Below are positions 24,660-31,887 of a DNA stretch of 42,846 nt, piece after piece; positions within the stretch are counted from its first letter, which is position 1; every line of letters starts with the position of its first letter. The DNA comes from Youngiibacter fragilis 232.1. Lineage in GTDB: Bacteria; Bacillota; Clostridia; Clostridiales; Clostridiaceae. Location: NCBI RefSeq assembly GCF_000495435.3, contig NZ_AXUN02000185.1, positions 53,316 through 96,161 of the forward strand, written 5' to 3'. Both the position numbers and the translations under genes were made by a program. The notes beneath the pieces are model-generated. The model saw only the letters and a program-made list of their open reading frames with translations. It made no database searches and was not told the origin of the DNA.

Positions 24660-25979
24660 TTAGCCATAAATTGGCTCAAGGAGTCCCATATTCCTTGTAT
24701 ACCTGAGATTATGGTTCTCCTTGGCTGTTCCAAAGAGCCTTTCTATGGTCTGCTTCCTCAGGTTGTAGATATCTTTGATTCCTGGAGTAAGCCTGATCTT
24801 CTCACTCCACTCAAGATACGCTTCCCAGATATGCCTCAAGATAACCTTGACGTGGGTTTCGCTTTCAGTACATCGAGACAGGTTCGGGCACTTAGCGCAT
24901 ACCTTTCCATCGCTCTTATACTCCCTGTATCCTTCTCTGTTTGTTGTTGAGAGCAGCAGAAGCTTGCCACTTGGGCATATGTAGCAATCATTGAATTGGT
25001 CATATTTGTATTCGTGTTTTCGGAAGAAACCGTCCTTAGTCATAGGTCTCTTATATGGCAGCACCGGGATAATGTGGTCTTGATTGAGTAACCTTGCAAT
25101 CGCTGGGGTCTTGAAACCTGCATCGCCTACAAGCATTTCAATTTCATCCTTTGGCAGCTTGTTGTACAAATCTATGAATGTCCTTGAATCATGGTCGTTT
25201 CCCGGATGTACTGAGTATCCAAGTATCCACCCATTCGCATCGCAAGCTGTCTGAGACATATATGCGAAGACTTCCTTGTGGGGACCTTTATGGAACAATC
25301 CGCTTTCAGGATCGGATTTGCTTCTTGTAACTTCTACTTCCTTCTTAGTTTTACCGGATCCTCCTGGACTGTCATCATCCGAGTCGAAGGGCTTCTTGCC
25401 CTGGTTAACCCTGTCTTCCTGTATTTCTTTCCTCAGCTCTTCTTCATAGAACAGAGCAGTCTTTCTGGCAGCTTCTTTAATAATTTTGTTTCTGTTGGCA
25501 TTGGCCTTGATATGTGTTGAATCGACAAATACTATTTCCTTGCTTATCAAGCCGAGATTCAGGCCTTCCTCCAGAACTTTGGAGAATATCTCATGGAACA
25601 GGTCAGAGTATCCGTTCTCTTCAGTTGTCTTAAATCGCCTGGTGTAGTTCTTTCCGAAAGTACTGAAATGAGGAACAGCATCAGTTATGGAGAGCCCGAG
25701 GAACCATCTGTAGGCAAGGTTGACCTCGATATCCTTGATGGTCTGGCGCATGCTCTTTATCCCAAAAATCGTCTGGATCATAGGAATCTTGATGAGCATT
25801 ACAGGATCGAGGCTTGGCCGGCCTTTTTCCTCTGAATACAAATCCTCAACCAGTTCATAGATGAAACTGAAATCCATTGAACGGTCGACCTCTCTAAGTA
25901 TGTGGTCTTTTGGTACAAGATCATCCAGGCAAAGGAACTGAATTTGGTCTCTGTTTTCAGTGGACTTTTTAGACAACAT
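24660..25979 (-). CDS. IS1182-family DDE transposase
   Basis: The 439-residue protein matches the IS1182/IS5-like DDE transposases. It has the N-terminal segment RDQIQFLCLDDLVPKDHILR, a region rich in basic residues, VDSTHIKANANRNK (first catalytic Asp), VGDAGFKTPA (second Asp) and RKQTIERLFGTAKENHNLRY (catalytic Glu). A C-terminal Cys cluster (CPNLSRC near residue 375) is usual in the family. The start is the ATG at 25979; the upstream in-frame GTG pair overlaps the ribosome binding site GTGGTGA. The frame is intact, so the element could still be active. The last codons fold into a hairpin (24653-24695, arms containing GGGACTCC and GGAGTCCC). Confidence 0.92.
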   Translation of the reverse strand: MLSKKSTENRDQIQFLCLDDLVPKDHILREVDRSMDFSFIYELVEDLYSEEKGRPSLDPVMLIKIPMIQTIFGIKSMRQTIKDIEVNLAYRWFLGLSITDAVPHFSTFGKNYTRRFKTTEENGYSDLFHEIFSKVLEEGLNLGLISKEIVFVDSTHIKANANRNKIIKEAARKTALFYEEELRKEIQEDRVNQGKKPFDSDDDSPGGSGKTKKEVEVTRSKSDPESGLFHKGPHKEVFAYMSQTACDANGWILGYSVHPGNDHDSRTFIDLYNKLPKDEIEMLVGDAGFKTPAIARLLNQDHIIPVLPYKRPMTKDGFFRKHEYKYDQFNDCYICPSGKLLLLSTTNREGYREYKSDGKVCAKCPNLSRCTESETHVKVILRHIWEAYLEWSEKIRLTPGIKDIYNLRKQTIERLFGTAKENHNLRYTRNMGLLEPIYG

Positions 25980-26115
25980 AAAAATCACCACACTTAGTAT
26001 GATATTTAAATTATATCATAATAATATGCTAGTGTCAATAACTCATTGAGTCCCAATGAAAAAAAGAAAAGCACCAGATCCGTTGGTACGAATCTGATAC
26101 TTTGTCTACAGTCTG

Positions 26116-26134
26116 AGCAGTTCTTGGAACTGCT
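26116..26134. repeat. right 19-bp direct repeat and U-tail of the split terminator
   Basis: Identical to 24544-24562. This copy is followed by GTTTTCTTT, so it keeps the T-tail but has lost the AAAAC arm. It probably still works weakly for the plus strand, while the small membrane protein gene converges on it from the right. Confidence 0.85.
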
Positions 26135-26149
26135 GTTTTCTTTAAAACG

Positions 26150-26317
26150 CTATACCGATTTGCCGGAGACCTCGTTCTTGATTGCAAATGCTCCGAAAAG
26201 TGCCATTGCGACGTATACCGCTGCAGCGAAGCTGCCCTTTATGGTGAACATCACAGCAAGTGCCAGCATGGCGATTATTATCAGTGCCTGGTAGGATATT
26301 AGAAGGTTCTTTTTCAT
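26150..26317 (-). CDS. small membrane protein of unknown function
   Basis: A 55-residue protein with two likely membrane segments (ALIIIAMLALAVMFTI and AAAVYVAMALFGAFAI) separated by a short loop. The N terminus is basic (MKKN), as in small inner-membrane proteins. A longer frame from 26353 overlaps the right-end hairpin of the iscB element, so the ATG at 26317 is the likelier native start, although no good ribosome binding site is seen. The insertion upstream has probably separated it from its original promoter. No family is recognised. Confidence 0.5.
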   Translation of the reverse strand: MKKNLLISYQALIIIAMLALAVMFTIKGSFAAAVYVAMALFGAFAIKNEVSGKSV

Positions 26318-26324
26318 AAATGTT

Positions 26325-26367
26325 GGAGTTCGGAGACTCGTGACTTCAGTCATGAGAGGAGAACTCC
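26325..26367. repeat. right-end hairpin of the IscB-bearing IS200/IS605-type element
   Basis: GGAGTTC (26325-26331) pairs with GAACTCC (26361-26367), and an inner stem CTCGTGACT / AGTCATGAG surrounds TC. The hairpin covers the iscB stop codon. It shares the core GACTTCAGTC with a hairpin upstream of iscB and with the IS605 left end at 42099-42108, as expected for subterminal palindromes recognised by a Y1 transposase. Confidence 0.7.
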
Positions 26368-27600
26368 ATTACACCCCTTTCGTTCGATCAGTATGGTATT
26401 CTGTCTTTTCAACAGTTTTAATTCCTTGAAGCTTGCACTCCTGTGGACAATTGAGCCATCCAGTTTGCGCAAATCAAAATAACCAGATGTCCTTCTTCCG
26501 AAAATGAAGCATTCCTCGTCCCTGTATCTCACATGGTCAAACAGGCGGAATCCCTTGACTTCGTAAGCGGACTGATTCGGCTTTTTCTTTCCGCCCTTTA
26601 GAAAGTTCGCCTTGTGTATCTGGCGGTTGTGCTTCCTCTTGAACACCTGATAGTAGATTTCATCGATTCTCATGGCATTCACGTTGCCGCTGATGCAGTA
26701 GGCATCAGTGCTATGGGTCTTTTCAATGCTATTCCTTATTCGGTTGTTCTTCGTGATGTATCCATAGGTCATGGAAACCTCTGGATACAGTTCCTTAAGA
26801 CTGTTGTATACATGCCATCTCATGATGCCCATGAAGCTTGCATGACGGTACGACTTGTTTGGAGTAAGCTTAAGCTGTATCCTGCCTGCATGATGACTCT
26901 TATGGCATGTCTCGCATAAGGTGACCAGATTCCCGGGTGAGTCTCCTCCGGTCTTCCGGCTTTCCTTATGGTGAACATTCAGTATTCTGTCCTTTGACTT
27001 GCCATGGCAGTGCTGACATTCGTGGTTATCCCGCCAGAGAACATATTCCCTGGTATTCCAAAAACCCAGCTGTTCCCCCTGCTGGTATTCTCTCCCGCTG
27101 ATCTCAGGATTCCTGATCTTCTGGATATCGAAACTTGCTGTTTCAATCACTATCCTTGATATGGGAAGGATCCTGTGCACATTCCCGATTACCTTCAAGT
27201 GGCTGTCTACCTTATGCTTGACTGAGGGAGCAAGCCACCCTTCCTTTTTCGATGCGGTGCGGTTAAGAAACCTTGCCATTCTGTAGCGAAGGTGGTTTCT
27301 CCTTGTTCTTCGGTTCTGCCTTCGTGTTGATAGCAGTTCAGGGATGTCATCCCGGAGCGTTATCTCTGAGACAAAAAGCTCTTTCTTCTCAGTAGTTGCG
27401 CTAAGGCCTACAACCTAGCTTCCTGCATCTACTCCAAGAGTGATCGGCTGAGTATATTCAGGAGAGTCATACAGCAGCTGTATTGTGAATGGTGTCCTTC
27501 TTACCACTTTTGCCTTGCCATCCTTCAACAGATGTTTCACTTTTCCATGTCGGCTGGTAGGCATAAGCGGATTTCCATTTTTACTTAAAATGTAGACCAA
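26350..27600 (-). pseudogene. iscB: IscB (RuvC-HNH RNA-guided nuclease), interrupted by one in-frame TAG
   Basis: IscB is the transposon-encoded RNA-guided nuclease ancestral to Cas9. The N-terminal PLMP domain ([18 protein letters not shown]) and RuvC-I GVDAGS (Asp near residue 58) are followed by a TAG at codon 62. The same frame then continues unbroken: VVGLSATTEKKELFVSEI, an Arg-rich bridge helix, RuvC-II VIETASF (Glu near 153), an HNH domain with CQHC, NVHHKE, GNLVTLCETC (about 195-232), and RuvC-III KTHSTDAY (His 296, Asp 299). All catalytic residues are present and the total of 416 codons is normal. AAG to TAG by one base would explain the break. TTG at 27600 is the likely start, behind AAGGGGTG. 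Re-initiation at 27279 would lack RuvC-I. Confidence 0.9.
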
Positions 27601-27900
27601 ACCGGCACCCCTTTCTTGATGTAGTTAAGTACATAATTCCGCAAAATTGCCAGTTGGCATCCTTCGCCAATGTTGTAATTGCTTTTTAAGCCTGCAACAC
27701 CGTTCCCGTTAACCCAAGAGAACTTTTAATCACAGACAACAGAGCCACGGATTAGGATGGACGTCCATTGGTGTTATGACAAAAACAACGTAGTGCCCGA
27801 AGCACTTAGGCTAATCAACCAGGCACAATGGATTGCTCCTCATGCCTTCGACTTCAGTCGAGGGTTAGTTGACTTTGTCCACCTCTACGAATATCTTATT
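27601..27900 (-). ncRNA. HEARO / omega-RNA-like structured region upstream of iscB
   Basis: The omega RNA of IscB (HEARO motif) is encoded directly upstream of the gene and carries the guide at its 5' end. Here the minus strand shows several hairpins: AGTGC-TTCGG-GCACT (27806-27792), the 12-base palindrome ATGGACGTCCAT (27768-27757), TTGGC/GCCAA arms near 27658-27674, and a nine-pair stem around GACTGAAGTC (27864-27845). GATTAG and CTAATC segments can also pair, enclosing two of these. The region has no coding signal and abuts iscB. The exact ends and guide are not determined. Confidence 0.65.
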
Positions 27901-27904
27901 ACTA

Positions 27905-27932
27905 AATATAGCACGTTTACGGCTATTTTCAA
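27905..27932 (-). promoter_or_regulatory. possible promoter of the omega RNA
   Basis: On the minus strand TTGAAA (27932-27927) and TATATT (27910-27905) are separated by 16 bases. The start would be near 27898, so the first bases of the RNA would be the guide if the left end of the element lies just downstream. Confidence 0.4.
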
Positions 27933-28045
27933 CTGCTCCGGGGCTTTGTCAGAAAATAAATACTTATCAGTACCTTTTCATGTCATAACACGATTCTATT
28001 GGTCATCCGCCACGTTAATACCTATGATTCTGTGGAGCATGGAAC

Positions 28046-28072
28046 AAGGCGCAGAACTTATGCCTGCGCCTT
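28046..28072 (-). terminator. hairpin after the ssDNA-binding protein gene
   Basis: AAGGCGCAG (28046-28054) pairs with CTGCGCCTT (28064-28072) across nine bases. On the minus strand it follows the gene stop by about ten bases, but only TTGTT follows it. The tail may have been altered by insertion of the iscB element, or this may be the element's left-end hairpin. Between 27933 and 28045 I see nothing else. Confidence 0.5.
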
Positions 28073-28081
28073 TAAAAATTA

Positions 28082-28741
28082 CTATGCCAGAGAAGATTCT
28101 TCCTCTTCAGTCCTTGATTCGTCCTGTTTCACAAGTTCAAGCCTTGACACTGAAACTTCGTACGCAACCCTTGTGACCTTCTCGGTCTCACTCACATTCT
28201 TGACGTACTCCCTTGACTGAAGCCTGCCGGAAACCTTGATCCTCTCCCCTATCTCAAGGTTCTTTGAATATCTCGCATTCCTTCCCCAGGCGATGATCGG
28301 GATGTAGTCGGATTTGTTGTAGGCCCTGTTGACTGCAACGAGAATATCCGTTATCTCCCTGCCGAATGGTGTCTTTCTGTATACTGGAGCCTTGCATATG
28401 AATCCGTCGAGGAGTATCTCATTCGGATCCTTGGCACGCTCCTCCGGTATCTCTATCGACCTTGCGAAGACAGTAAGAACAAGCTTGTTCCTGTTCTCAA
28501 CCACCTTGTTGTAGCTTCTCAGCTGACCGTTGACCCTTATGAAGTCTCCCACACTGAGTGTGATGTCAGTCAGAAGCCGCTCGGAAATAGTGACGCAGAG
28601 TATGTCTTTCGACTCGCTCAGTCTGTCCACTTCGAGCTCGAACACATGAAATACCTCGCCGTACAGTTCATGGCTCACCTGCGGTTTTTTAAGCACCAGC
28701 CCCTCTAGAGTAATCCTGTTGTTCTCTGTGTAGTTCTCCAC
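28082..28741 (-). CDS. two-OB-fold single-stranded DNA-binding protein
   Basis: The 219-residue protein contains two similar OB-fold-like halves. Each has a GLVLKKP or GFICKAPVYRKTP opening, a central strand pair (VTISERLLTDI; IPIIAWGRNARYS), then VGDFIRVNGQLRS or IGERIKVSGRLQSREY. It ends in an acidic tail (TEEEESSLA), which in SSB proteins recruits partners. This type occurs in Clostridia beside the usual ssb gene; it resembles SSB/PriB more than any other family. The start is GTG at 28741 with GAGGGG seven bases upstream; the frame extending to 28948 has no support. It is divergent from the DUF4364 gene. Confidence 0.75.
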   Translation of the reverse strand: MENYTENNRITLEGLVLKKPQVSHELYGEVFHVFELEVDRLSESKDILCVTISERLLTDITLSVGDFIRVNGQLRSYNKVVENRNKLVLTVFARSIEIPEERAKDPNEILLDGFICKAPVYRKTPFGREITDILVAVNRAYNKSDYIPIIAWGRNARYSKNLEIGERIKVSGRLQSREYVKNVSETEKVTRVAYEVSVSRLELVKQDESRTEEEESSLA

Positions 28742-28838
28742 TCTGTTACCCCTCTTTCTTTGGTATTGGAAAAGGCCATACCTCGAAATACGAGCATGCC
28801 CACTGGCCTCTGTTCCCCAAAACAAAGACTCAATACTA

Positions 28839-28866
28839 ATTATATCAAATGTGTATTCGATTTCAA
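28839..28866 (-). promoter_or_regulatory. promoter of the ssDNA-binding protein gene
   Basis: On the minus strand TTGAAA (28866-28861) and a perfect TATAAT (28844-28839) are separated by 16 bases, giving a leader of about 90 bases. The rest of the 263-base divergent gap shows only the ribosome binding site of the gene at 29005. Confidence 0.65.
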
Positions 28867-29004
28867 GAAAATTAGAACGATAGGAATAAAAAGATGAAAA
28901 TAATTTCACTTTCCTAAGGGCTGCTGGGATTAAAAATCCGGTATCCATGATTGAATTGACCTTCGGAATTCTGTATCATTGAATATGGAAATTGGAGGTG
29001 CAAA

Positions 29005-29523
29005 GTGGAAAACAATAGCCTTGCTGAAAACAAACTGCTTATAATGTATGCGATCAAGGGCCTTAAGGTAGAGCTCACAAAGGATCAGCTTTCAGACCTT
29101 CTTCTGAGCAGCATCTTCATGAATTACTTCGACCTGCAGACATATATCGACGAGCTTGAGAAAGCTGATTGCATCAGGACTGTAACATTGAGAGGTTCTG
29201 AGACTCTTCACCTCACGGGTACCGGTGAGGATATGCTGATGCTATTCTCTGACAGGATGAATCCGCGGAAGACCAAGGCAGTGGATGAATGCATTGCAAA
29301 CAACATGGACAAGCTCATCCGGGAAGCGACAGTATCGACTTCCATAGAGGAGGGCGAACGAGGCACATACGTTGTCAGGCTGTCAGCCTTTGAAGATGAG
29401 CGGGAGATAGTAGGCCTTACATTATCGCTTCCGGACAAGGACAGTGCGGAAAGTGCGATGCACAGCTGGAGGAAGGACTCCTCCGCGATTTATGGGATAT
29501 TATACAGGCTCCTTGTAAAATAG
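29005..29523 (+). CDS. DUF4364 family protein
   Basis: The 172-residue protein matches the DUF4364 family of Clostridia. It begins NSLAENKLLIMYAIKGLKVELTKDQLSDLLL, a winged-helix-like N terminus, followed by FMNYFDLQTYIDELEKADCIR and a mixed alpha-beta C-terminal domain. The N-terminal half resembles a PadR/MarR-like DNA-binding domain, so a regulatory role is possible, but none is shown. The start is GTG at 29005 with GGAGG six bases upstream. It is a single-gene unit ending in a shared terminator. Confidence 0.8.
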   Translation: MENNSLAENKLLIMYAIKGLKVELTKDQLSDLLLSSIFMNYFDLQTYIDELEKADCIRTVTLRGSETLHLTGTGEDMLMLFSDRMNPRKTKAVDECIANNMDKLIREATVSTSIEEGERGTYVVRLSAFEDEREIVGLTLSLPDKDSAESAMHSWRKDSSAIYGILYRLLVK

Positions 29524-29568
29524 AAACGGACAAAGCGATGACCTTTTCTGGTGTTGCTTTGTCCGTTT
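29524..29568. terminator. bidirectional terminator between the DUF4364 gene and nfo
   Basis: AAACGGACAAAGC (29524-29536) pairs with GCTTTGTCCGTTT (29556-29568) across thirteen pairs, with a partly paired inner loop (ACC/GGT). A or T residues flank both sides. Confidence 0.8.
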
Positions 29569-29573
29569 TGATT

Positions 29574-30407
29574 TCACCAGGTCCTTGCAGCCTTCAGAAT
29601 CTCGATCTCCCTCGCATATCCGTCAAGCTCATTTGGAGTTTCAAGATAGAACGGAAGGTCCCTGAGGTTTGGATGGTTGATTATCCTTGAGAATGCAGGT
29701 AGTCCTATGGAGCCCTCCCCTATCTTCTCATGCCTGTCCTTATGGCTGGAGAACGGATTCTTGCTGTCGTTGATGTGGATGGCCTTAAGCCTTTCAATTC
29801 CTATGACCTTGTCGAACTCCTCAAGCACCCCTTCAAGGTCATTTACGATATCATAACCTGCATCATACACATGGCACGTATCCAGACAGACCCCTACCTT
29901 GCCATCTAGATCGACCCGGTCCAAAATCATCCGTATCTCTTCGAAAGACCTTCCAATCTCGGTACCCTTGCCTGCCATGGTCTCAAGCAGCACGACCGTG
30001 GTCTGCTCCTCTGAAAGCAGCCTGTTGAGAAGTCCTGAAATAAGCCTGACACCCTCATCAAGACCCTGACCCACATGGCTTCCGGGGTGGAAATTGTAGT
30101 AGTTCCCCGGAATGTGCTCCATCCTCATAAGGTCATCCTTCATGACCATCTCCGCAAAGTCCCTTACCTTCGGGTCTGAACCTGCCGGGTTAAGGGTATA
30201 TGGCGCATGAGCGAGTATCTTTCCGAAGCCGTTGGTCTCCATATATGTGACAAGTGCCTCTGCATCATGTGGATCAATATCCTTGGCCTTGCTTCCCCTC
30301 GGGTTCCTTGTGAAGAACTGGAAAGTGCTTGCACCTATTTCTGAAGCCGTTTTTCCCATGGCAAGGAATCCCTTGGATGAGGAAAGATGGCAGCCTATAT
30401 TTAACAA
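29574..30407 (-). CDS. nfo: endonuclease IV (AP endonuclease)
   Basis: Endonuclease IV cuts DNA 5' to abasic sites in base excision repair. It is a TIM barrel with a trinuclear zinc site; the sequence shows [12 protein letters not shown]-like opening, [68 protein letters not shown] and HEKIGEG, which carry the metal-binding His, Glu and Asp. The start is placed at a TTG at 30407 nine bases after GGGAG; the ATG at 30416 abuts that site. Length is about 277 residues, as usual. It follows folC on the same strand. Confidence 0.94.
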   Translation of the reverse strand: MLNIGCHLSSSKGFLAMGKTASEIGASTFQFFTRNPRGSKAKDIDPHDAEALVTYMETNGFGKILAHAPYTLNPAGSDPKVRDFAEMVMKDDLMRMEHIPGNYYNFHPGSHVGQGLDEGVRLISGLLNRLLSEEQTTVVLLETMAGKGTEIGRSFEEIRMILDRVDLDGKVGVCLDTCHVYDAGYDIVNDLEGVLEEFDKVIGIERLKAIHINDSKNPFSSHKDRHEKIGEGSIGLPAFSRIINHPNLRDLPFYLETPNELDGYAREIEILKAARTW

Positions 30408-30479
30408 AAAAATCATCTCCCTGTTTTGCTTATACAGATAGTATACAACAAATCGGGAGATAATTGAATTGTGTAAAAT

Positions 30480-31787
30480 TTAATTCTTGGATATTTGTAG
30501 GTTTTCCCTCTTTTTCAGGAGCATCCTGAACTCGCCCATCATATAGAGTGAACCGGTGACAAGGACAATGCCCTGAGGTCCTGCCATTGTCACCGCTCTT
30601 TCCAGAGCCTTCTCATAGACTGGTTCAGGTATGCAGTTGATGTTGTCGGGTACATATGCCTTGAGTTCACTTATCGGAAGGGCCCTTGGAGTTGGCGGAA
30701 CAGTGCATATTACAGCCGCGGCTCCCTGTGAGGCAGTTTCTGCCATGAGCCTTGCCTCCTTGTCCTTCAGTATCCCTAATATGACAACACGGGGAACATC
30801 CCTGAAATATGAATCCATGCTTTCAATAAGGCTTCGCATGCCGTCAGGATTATGGGCGCCATCGAGGATAACAGAAGGACTTCTGCCGAACCGTTCCATC
30901 CTGGCAGGCCATACCACTTCATCAAGTGCAGAGATGACCGAATCACGGGGTACCTCGCAGCCAGGGCTTGTGAGCATTGAGACAGCGGTAACGGCAAGCA
31001 GGGAGTTCTCCAGCTGATGCTTCCCGAGAAGGTTGAGATGGGCCTTTATGATCCCCCATGGCTGAACCTTAAACTCAATAAGCTGTTTCCAGTCTTCCAT
31101 ACCTAACCTGCTGATGTCTTCCGCTGAAATGAAGGATATTCCGGCTCCAGTCGCTTGAGCCCTTCCTTCAAGGACCTCCACTACCTTCTTTTCCTGCGGT
31201 GCTGAGACTGCAGGTGCCCCTTTGATTATTCCGGCTTTGTGGCTGGCAATGGCTTCGATCGTATCGCCAAGATATTCCATATGGTCGAAGCTTATGGAGG
31301 TTATGACTGAGAGAATCGGATCCAGTACATTGGTTGCATCGGTTTTTCCGCCAAGTCCGACTTCTATGACTCCGAAGTCAATTTCCATCTCCCTGAAATA
31401 AAGGAACATGATTGCAGTGACAACCTCGAATTCAGTCGGATGGGAATACCCTTCCGACATCACGCCAGGTATTGCATCCTTTACCCGTCCGGTAAGCCTT
31501 GCAAGTGCCTCATGTCCTATGTACTTGCTGTTGACTTGTATCCTTTCCTCGAATACCTCGATGAAAGGGGAAGTATATAATCCAGTGCGATATCCTGATC
31601 TCTCCAGTATAAGTGAGATGATCCTGGATGTGGACCCTTTGCCGTTAGTCCCTGCCACATGGATGAATTTCTGACCTTCCTGCGGATTTCCAAGGTGACG
31701 CATCAGGGCTCTCATCCTGTCAAGGCCTGTGCGTTCAGGTGCTCTGGGAATCCCGTGGATATATTCAAGTGCTTCAGTGCGATCCAT
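30480..31787 (-). CDS. folC: folylpolyglutamate synthase / dihydrofolate synthase FolC
   Basis: FolC adds glutamates to folates and may also make dihydrofolate from dihydropteroate. The Mur-ligase fold shows the P-loop HVAGTNGKGST near residues 43-53, then GLYTSPFIEVFEERIQVN, the VIEVGLGGKTDATNVLDP segment, ITSISFDHMEYLG with the metal-binding His, and the C-terminal ILDGAHNPDGM. Two tandem ATGs follow AGGAGG; the second (31787) is the better spaced. It lies downstream of valS on the same strand, as in many Firmicutes, with a hairpin between. About 435 residues, normal. Confidence 0.94.
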   Translation of the reverse strand: MDRTEALEYIHGIPRAPERTGLDRMRALMRHLGNPQEGQKFIHVAGTNGKGSTSRIISLILERSGYRTGLYTSPFIEVFEERIQVNSKYIGHEALARLTGRVKDAIPGVMSEGYSHPTEFEVVTAIMFLYFREMEIDFGVIEVGLGGKTDATNVLDPILSVITSISFDHMEYLGDTIEAIASHKAGIIKGAPAVSAPQEKKVVEVLEGRAQATGAGISFISAEDISRLGMEDWKQLIEFKVQPWGIIKAHLNLLGKHQLENSLLAVTAVSMLTSPGCEVPRDSVISALDEVVWPARMERFGRSPSVILDGAHNPDGMRSLIESMDSYFRDVPRVVILGILKDKEARLMAETASQGAAAVICTVPPTPRALPISELKAYVPDNINCIPEPVYEKALERAVTMAGPQGIVLVTGSLYMMGEFRMLLKKRENLQISKN

Positions 31788-31798
31788 CATACCTCCTG

Positions 31799-31838
31799 AA
31801 AAGGCAGGACCAGGGACCTTTTGTCCGCAGCCCTGCCT
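31799..31838 (-). terminator. hairpin between valS and folC
   Basis: On the minus strand AGGCAGG and CCTGCCT arms, with an inner GGAC/GTCC stem, are followed by four T and then the folC ribosome binding site. It probably reduces, rather than abolishes, read-through from valS to folC. No separate folC promoter was found. Confidence 0.55.
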
Positions 31839-31887
31839 CCTGCATCTCGTTTCAAATCAGCGCCAGTTAAGTGTCATGTCTCATGGT

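Larger units (their letters stand above)
24563..26115. mobile_element. IS1182-like insertion sequence (about 1.55 kb)
   Basis: The element is bounded by perfect 15-base inverted repeats, CAGACTGTAGACAAA at the left and its complement at the right, and by 19-bp direct repeats. It contains one transposase gene on the minus strand, intact. A 17-pair hairpin lies just inside the left end. Identical flanking repeats and perfect ends suggest a recent insertion. It separates dapB from the small membrane protein gene; no gene is disrupted, only the shared terminator. Confidence 0.92.
26325..27900 (-). mobile_element. IS200/IS605-type element carrying iscB, without its own transposase
   Basis: The element is defined by the right-end hairpin, the iscB gene and the structured RNA region upstream. 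No tnpA lies here, so any movement would need one in trans. The right end lies between the hairpin and 26318. The left end cannot be fixed by eye; 27900 is a guess based on the RNA-like structure, and the true boundary could lie as far as 28045. Such elements make no target duplication, which fits the lack of repeats. Confidence 0.6.

Noticed and set aside
27757-28176. A 139-codon open frame on the plus strand, beginning in the RNA region
   Set aside because: It runs antisense to the structured RNA and then into the ssDNA-binding protein gene, lacks a ribosome binding site and resembles no family. The RNA region and the minus-strand gene explain the sequence better.
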